Origin: Elymus sibiricus
Taxonomy: Eukaryota > Streptophyta > Magnoliopsida > Poales > Poaceae
DNA: 64,000 nt
Assembly: GCA_039707655.1 (NCBI GenBank)
Contig: CM077672.1
Coordinates: forward strand, 193,172,037-193,236,036
Direction of reading: 5' to 3'
Shown: in pieces, positions 58,010 through 64,000 of the stretch
Numbering within the stretch: the first letter of the stretch is position 1
How the letters are laid out: every line of letters begins with the position of its first letter
Made by a program: the position numbers and the translations under genes
The notes under the pieces: model-generated
The model's database searches: none
The model's input: only the letters and a program-made list of their open reading frames with translations
What the model was told of the DNA's origin: nothing

Positions 58010-59500
58010 CTCATAGACTTGCATGTGTAGGGGGTTGATAGATTACTAGAAAATTCTAAAATTGACAAGGGGACTAAAATTTGGGGAAATAGTCCCTTTT
58101 GGCTTAATAGTCTATCCACCCTCCTCCAGACATACTTAATAGATACTACAATAGATTAACTTCAATCAATCCAAAAAAGAATTCTGGAAAGGTCCGTGAC
58201 CCGATCTAGATGCAGCCAATGACCATTGGGGCCAGAGGGTGATGACGAGATGTTGATGCGGCGTGCGGTGCAGTGGCATTTGCTACCGAGGCAGAGCGAG
58301 CCGGAGTAGTTGACGGGTGGAACCCTCCATGCCACGTGGGTATATCCAGCGGTGGCCCCGGTCCCGCTTGCAAGTGACTCAAATAAATTGCAAAAAAAGG
58401 TTTGGTTCAACCATATCACGCGAGACTCGAACCTGCGACGCATCGTTACATCTGCAACGGGCAATCCAGATGTGCTACAATAAGGATCTTATACGAAACA
58501 GAGCCGAAGCCAGTTGAACTAACCGACGCAAAGGCATGACCCACATGTAAGCGACAAAAAACATGATGGCGCGCCAATGGTGACCACCGAACGTGGCGGA
58601 CGAAATGTCGAGGACGATCCCCGACGGCCCTAAGTACAAAAGTTTTCAAGGTGCACGTGGGGTCAAAGTTAGAATGGTGTCACATGTGCAACCAAACGAC
58701 TAAGGGAATAACTTCGATCGCAAGGTCCCGAGGTGGAGGCATTCGGTGTTGTGCGGTGCGAGGTGCTAGAGCTCGATTTGGCACTAGAAGGATACTAGGT
58801 GTGAGTTCGGTGCTTGTGGTGGAAGCACGTGACCTATTGGTCACCAGAACAATGCCGACGATGACGGATGAAGGCGGTGGTGGTGCTCTCATGGCGGACA
58901 AGGCTATGGTGCATGAAAGCGATCTACGAGAGAAGGATTTTGACTCGAGACGTGAAGCGATTGTGGAGGTGAAAGTCAAGGTTGTATCATGGCAACATGG
59001 TAGGCTTAATATATGGAAGGTAATGAGACATACGATAGCATCGTGAAACTAGCAAGCATAGTTAGTAGTAGTATCAAAAGTAATGATCATTCTTGCCTGA
59101 TTGCCCCTCAGCCTGGTGAGTAGGCTCCTCCTCTGAAGTGCCGTAGATCGTATGCTTGTACTCCGCTTCGTTACCGGATTCTATTGATAAGAACAAAACC
59201 GGAAAGAATGATCCTTTGAAGTCAAGTTTAAATATTGTTTAACATGGCATATGACGGTGATGAAGTAAACTAACCTATCTAGTCATTTTAAATGAGGTGA
59301 GAACGTATATATAGCATCTCCAAAAAATTAAGATTTTGTCTAAACAGGATAACTAATAGGACGGTTGCAATCTACACATTTTTCTCGTCCAAACCCATAT
59401 GTAACATTTAGTCATCTGATAAATGGATTAAAAGATATTGTTTATGCAATTTATATAGTTTTCTCAAATTAAGAGAGGCTATAAATAGTACTTGGCCGGA
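58010..59500. other. Unassigned, no gene recognised
   Basis: Mixed composition. The frames at 58651-59046 (+) and 58680-58979 (-) overlap and show no domain. A tRNA-like relic lies at about 58415-58482. Nothing else was recognised. Confidence 0.3.
58415..58482 (-). other. tRNA-like relic with A and B boxes
   Basis: Minus strand: B-box-like ggttcgagtctc (58433-58422) and an A-box-like tagcacatctgg (58477-58466) in the right order and about 33 bp apart. I could not fold a complete cloverleaf, so it may be a SINE head or an old tRNA fragment. Confidence 0.35.
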
Positions 59501-60655
59501 AACAAAAATTATTGGGCCTATACTACGGATTGGACACTAGATAACCAGCTCGCACTCGCCGGACAATTGGGCCAAACCCACCGTGCAAGGGAGTGAGAGA
59601 GGGAGTAGGGCGCAACTTTGCCTCGTTTTATATGTCACCCATACCATTTCCTAATAGGAATGGCCTATGGGCGACGTCTAGCGGGCTGGCCTAGTAGCGC
59701 GGATTATTCGCTGCGAGCTGTAAGTTCATTCAGGTCCGGTTTTTCTTTTGCTTTTTCTTGGGTTTTATTGATTTTTTCACTGGTTTTCTATGGGGTTTTT
59801 TTTGCTTTGGTTTTCATTGTTTCTCACTTTTTTTTCTTACTTTCTTTGTTATACTTTGGTTTTATTTTGTTTCTTTCCTGGTTATCTTTCGGTTTTTTTG
59901 TACGTTTGTACCGGCTTTATTTTGTCAACGCATGGCTACTATTTTCTCGGTGCCCAATATACATTTTTAGAGGACACGTGATGGTGTAGAGTACATTTTA
60001 CAAAATACATGTCTTGAACACTTTTTTGAATTCACTGTAACATTTTTTTCCAAATACACGTTGAACATCTTTTTAATGGCAATATACATTTTTCTGAACT
60101 ACGCAAACATTGTTTTGCATTGTATAAACATTTCCAAAAATTTCACGGACATTTTTTTTGGAAACACGTGATTATTCTTTAAAATGCCACATACATTTGT
60201 TTAATGAAAATATACATTTGTTTTAAAGTTTGCATGTATTTTTTGAAACATGGGAACATTTTTAATATTGGAACAACACAATTTTGAAATTTAGCAATAT
60301 CTTTATTAGAACCGCTCTAACAATTTTTTATATATTAGGTTAACATTTTTTATATACAGGATTAAAATCTTTTCAAATACATGTCTTGATGACTACTTTT
60401 TTTACACATTTGTACATTTTTTGTGTACATCAGGAATATAATTTTATGCATGTTTAACATTTTCTCAAATACATGGTTAACATTTTTTTAATGTGTGATA
60501 GACAATTAAAAAAATAAAAGGTACATAGGAAAACCAAAATAAAAAATAAAAGAGGACAAATAGAAACAAAAATTGAAAACATAAAATATAAACAAAAGAA
60601 AACAGAAAAACCGAGCGTGACATCAGCGATACTGGGCCGGCCTATGAATCGGTTG

Positions 60656-60758
60656 CCTTCAGGCGAGGCAAGCTATTATCTCAGTAATAGGTAGGACATA
60701 GCCGCCGCGGGAGCTATATCTCGCTGATAGCGAGATACATGGTCCTCTCGCCTGAAGG
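60656..60758. repeat. Nested inverted repeats in GC-rich module
   Basis: ccttcaggcgag (60656-60667) and ctcgcctgaagg (60747-60758) are perfect inverses. Inside them tatctcgct.gat.agcgagata (60717-60737) forms a second perfect 9-bp stem with a 3-nt loop. Confidence 0.8.
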
Positions 60759-62279
60759 TTTTCTTACTCGTGTAGTTATTGGCCCGGCCCGTTTTCCTTT
60801 TTTCCGTTTGCTAGTGACTTGGTCGGGTTTCGATTGAAAGACTCGTTCGCTCGGGTTTCACAGTTCGCTCGTTGATTTTCGGTTATTTGTATTTTAATTT
60901 TTTCTATATTTTTCTTTTGCTTTTCTAAGGGTTTTCCGGTTTTCTTTGTTTCTTTCTCGTTTTCACTGTTTGTACTCTTTTTGCATTGGTTTTCTTCAGT
61001 TTTTACTTTACTTTTCCTTGTATTTTCATTTTCTTTGGTTATCTGTTTTTCACGGATTTCATCTGTTTTCTGAATTTTCTGATTTTTTTTGTTTCTTTTT
61101 GGTTTTCCTAGGTTTTCTTTCCTTTTCCTTTTGTGCACTGGTTTTTCTTCGGTTCTCTGGATTTCATTTTCCCTTTCTCTTCAGTTTCCTTTTTTTAATT
61201 TTCGGCTTTTGTTGGGTTTCTTCGTTTTCTTTGTTTCTTGGTAGGTTTTTATCTGTTTATGTTCTTTTTCAACACACGTGTATTCTTTTAGTACACAATG
61301 TACATTTTTAGTGTACACATGAAATATTTTTGGTGACACAGATTGAACATTTTTTATATACACGATGTACATTTTCCTTTAAATACAAGTTTTGAAAAAA
61401 AAATACATGGTCAATATTTTTCAAATACAGGATGAACATTTTTTAATGGCATTTAATATTTTTTCACACACGATGTACATTTCTGTATACGTAAGGAACA
61501 TTTGTTTATATAAATGTTAAACATTTTTATAATACAAAAACAACTCTTTTAAAATATAAGTTTTTATGTCTACTTTAGTTTACTGTGTGTTGTACATTTT
61601 TTGTATACATCAGAATCAATTTTTATGCACGTTTCACATTTTTTTGAATACATGATCAACATTTTTCATACACATTATTATTTTTTGTATACATGAGAAA
61701 TATTTTTTATATACACATTTTACTTTTTTAAATGCTTGATTAACATTTTTCAAGTACTTGATAACACTTTTAAATACATGATCAAAATTTTTATACACAT
61801 TATATATTTTTAGTATACATGAGAATCATTTTATATATACACGTTTAAATTTTTTCAAATCCTTGATTTAACATTTTCCTCATGTATAAAAAAACTAGAT
61901 TACCATTTTTCATAAACATTGTATATTTTTTGTATACATGACAAAACATTTTTATATACACATTTAATAGTTTAAAAAGCTTGACTTACATTTTTCAAAT
62001 ACTTGATTAAGATTTTTCATATCCTTGATTAACATTTGTTAAATACATAATCAACTTCTTTCATACACATTGTATACTTTTTCTATACATTTTTTGCATA
62101 CACGAGTAACATTTTTTCTATACACATGTAACATTTTTCAAATGCTTCATTAAGATTTTTCAAATGTTTTACGTAAAGTGTTTGTTGTAATATATATATT
62201 TAGAATATTTTGGAATTTTAAACAGAAGTGAGAAAAGTAAAATACGAAAACGAAGAACGTGAAAAAACAGAAGAAAAAA

Positions 62280-62725
62280 AAGAGAGGCTCTGGCGCAGTC
62301 GCCAGCCCACTCTGTCGTTCGCTTCAGGTGAGGCTAGACTCCAACTCGCGTTGAGCGTGGCGACTATATCTCGCTACTTATAGCCAGACGAAAGAAGCTC
62401 TCGCCTTAAGCGTCTACAGTACCGGCCTGTCCCATTAGCACATACTTAAAATAAATAGAGAAGAAAAAGGTGAGCACATGGGTATCGATCCATGGCCTGC
62501 GGCCTTCGGCCTCCAGCGCGCTAGGCCGGCCCACTTTGGCGCTCGCTTAAGAAGAGGCTAGACCTCAACTCGCGTTGAGCGCGGCGACTATATCACGCTT
62601 TTAGCGAGACGGAAGAAGCTCTCGCCTTCAACATATACAGTATCGGCCCAGCCCATTAGCGCATACTTAAAAGAAATAAGAAGTAAAAGGGAGCACACAG
62701 ATATCGATCCCTGGTCGCCTAGATG
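62280..62725. repeat. Two tandem ~220-bp modules
   Basis: Two successive copies, aligned by caactcgcgttgagcg (62342 and 62566), tatcgatcc (62484 and 62703) and cgactatatc. Period about 220 bp. The ggccggccca and agcgaga words connect them to the other GC-rich modules. Confidence 0.75.
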
Positions 62726-64000
62726 ACGGGCAGCGCTGCTAGCCACTGGCACCGTGTTGGGTTCGTGATAATGTGGTAGGGCGCGACCTACTTGAAGCGA
62801 AACGAGTCTGTGTTACACTGGTTTTTCTGGGTTTTTGTGGTTTCTTTTGTATTTCACGGGGTTTTCTCCGGGTTTTTTCTTTTCTATTTTTCATTGTTTT
62901 TCTTTGGCTTTCTTTATTTCTTTCTCGGTTTTTATTGGGTTTTTTTTCTTTCATTTTTCTTTGTTTTTCTTCGGTTTTGTTTGTTTCTTTCTCGTTTTTC
63001 ATTGGTATTCTTTGTTTTCTTTCGGGTTTCATAGTTTTTCCATACACATATTTGGTATATATCTAATATATTTTCTAATACATGTTTAACATCTTTCAAA
63101 TGCTTGATTAACATTTTTAAATACTTGATTAACATTATTTGAATGCATAGTCAATATTTTTTCTACACAAATTTAACATTTTTTTTCAAATGCTTGATTA
63201 AAAAATTTCAAATACAATTTTAATATTTTTTAATACATGGTCAGCCGTTTTTCTATACGCATTTAAGATTTTTCAAATGCAAGTTTTACATTTTTTTGAA
63301 TACACGGTCAACATTTTTTCTATATAGATTTAACATTTTTTTTAATAAATGGTCAACATTTTTTGTATACATGTTTAACATTTCAAATGCAAGTTTAACA
63401 TTTTTTGAATACATGGTCAATATTTTTTCTATACACATTTAACATTTTTCAAATGCTTGATTAACATTTTTGAAATAGATGTTTATTTTTTTCAAAAGCT
63501 TGATTAAGATTGCTTAAATACATTAGCAACTTTTTTCAGACATTGTATTTCTTTCCATACATTTTTCGTATACATGGTAACATTTTTTCTATACACATTT
63601 AACATTTTTCAAATGCGTGATTAACATTTTTCATAACATTATTTAAAATATATTTGTGTGAAATATATATTTAGAATTTTTGGAAGTGTAAACAAAAGGA
63701 AAAAAATAAAAAAAGAAAACCAAAGAGTATAAAAATCAGAAAAAACTAGGATCTAGCCTCCAGCGCGCCTGGGCCGGCCCATCTCAAGCTACGTTCACGC
63801 GAGGGTTCCCTAAGCGAGACATACGGGCGCCCCGTGTCGAGCGAGGTATAGGCGCCAGCCTCACGCGCACACGAGCCGGTAATGGGCCGGCTCAGTGGGG
63901 ACCTGACGTCGCGATGATGTCACGTTAAATTCTTTTCCTTTTTACTATTTTATATGTTTATTGTATTCAAATTATATAATTAGAAAATATATGTTTATTT

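Larger units (their letters stand above)
59500..64000. repeat. AT-rich repeat domain with GC-rich palindromic modules
   Basis: Alternates T-rich stretches (gttttctttg-type, 59740-59920, 60790-61250, 62810-63050), long arrays of the word acattttt joined by atacatgatc/aaatgcttgatta-type linkers (59990-60500, 61290-62170, 63060-63640), short A-rich ends and GC-rich modules (60600-60780, 62280-62700, 63755-63910) containing cgctcgc/agcgaga words and gggccggcc. This block order occurs about three times. No coding sequence: the Phe-rich frames follow from T-richness. The class of repeat is unknown to me. Confidence 0.6.

Noticed and set aside
59618..59989. Phe-rich hydrophobic ORFs (also 60946-61311 and 62773-63089) resembling membrane proteins
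   Set aside because: They arise from ttt-rich repeat sequence in several frames at once; no conserved family features.

Overview
The window is nuclear DNA of a grass, most likely a wheat or close Triticeae relative. It is almost entirely nested transposable elements: Ty3/Gypsy and Ty1/Copia LTR retrotransposons, very long solo LTRs, and hAT, Harbinger-like and foldback DNA elements. One intact host gene sits in a GC-rich island. No bacterial-type features are present. Family names (Sabrina/WHAM-like, Angela/BARE-like, LARD/Sukkula-like) come from memory of Triticeae repeats and were not searched. Boundaries, target-site duplications (TSDs), primer-binding sites, polypurine tracts and reading frames were read from the sequence.

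Layout. 1-6211 holds the 3' part of an old Gypsy element (365-1189 and about 4257-6211, with its 3' LTR), apparently split by a ~3 kb insertion with a GC-rich exon-like patch. From about 6556 to 35390 runs a second decayed Gypsy element in + orientation (primer-binding site, gag-protease relic, 3' LTR at 33858). It is opened by three insertions: (i) a complete minus-strand Gypsy, 10274-28075, with two LTRs, an intact 930-codon gag-protease ORF and a second ORF; this element was itself hit by two ~4.1 kb solo LTRs (12105-16260, TSD gattg; 18749-22823, TSD ctagg); (ii) a 1663-bp solo LTR, 28366-30028, TSD catag; (iii) a ~2.6 kb DNA element, 30332-32932, flanked by (TA)n, with palindromic terminal inverted repeats.

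From 35400 to 41575 is the genic island: a small foldback, a Harbinger-like element with TTA duplications (35801-37210) carrying its own TATA box and a short frameshifted ORF, then a four-exon gene (38070-40807) for a 236-residue DUF3700 / aluminium-induced (wali7/TSJT1-like) protein. Downstream lie an array of eight ~105-bp palindromic repeats (41590-42310), a hAT-type MITE with an 8-bp TSD, a complete minus-strand Copia element (43178-51913; equal 1741-bp LTRs, TSD ctttc, polyprotein with four in-frame stops and no frameshift), an AP2/ERF-like pseudogene cut by a reversed LTR fragment, and a 3348-bp hAT element (54654-58001, TSD ctcataat) with a broken transposase. The last 4.5 kb is AT-rich repetitive DNA with palindromic GC-rich modules.

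The most interesting signal is a long imperfect inverted repeat at the same place, about 240-330 bp into the LTRs of three distinct Gypsy LTR types and about 25-35 bp before their TATA-like box. Arm sequences differ between types while complementarity is kept, around a G-rich loop of mostly 8-10 nt. A further copy lies inside the inner Gypsy element, upstream of its second ORF.
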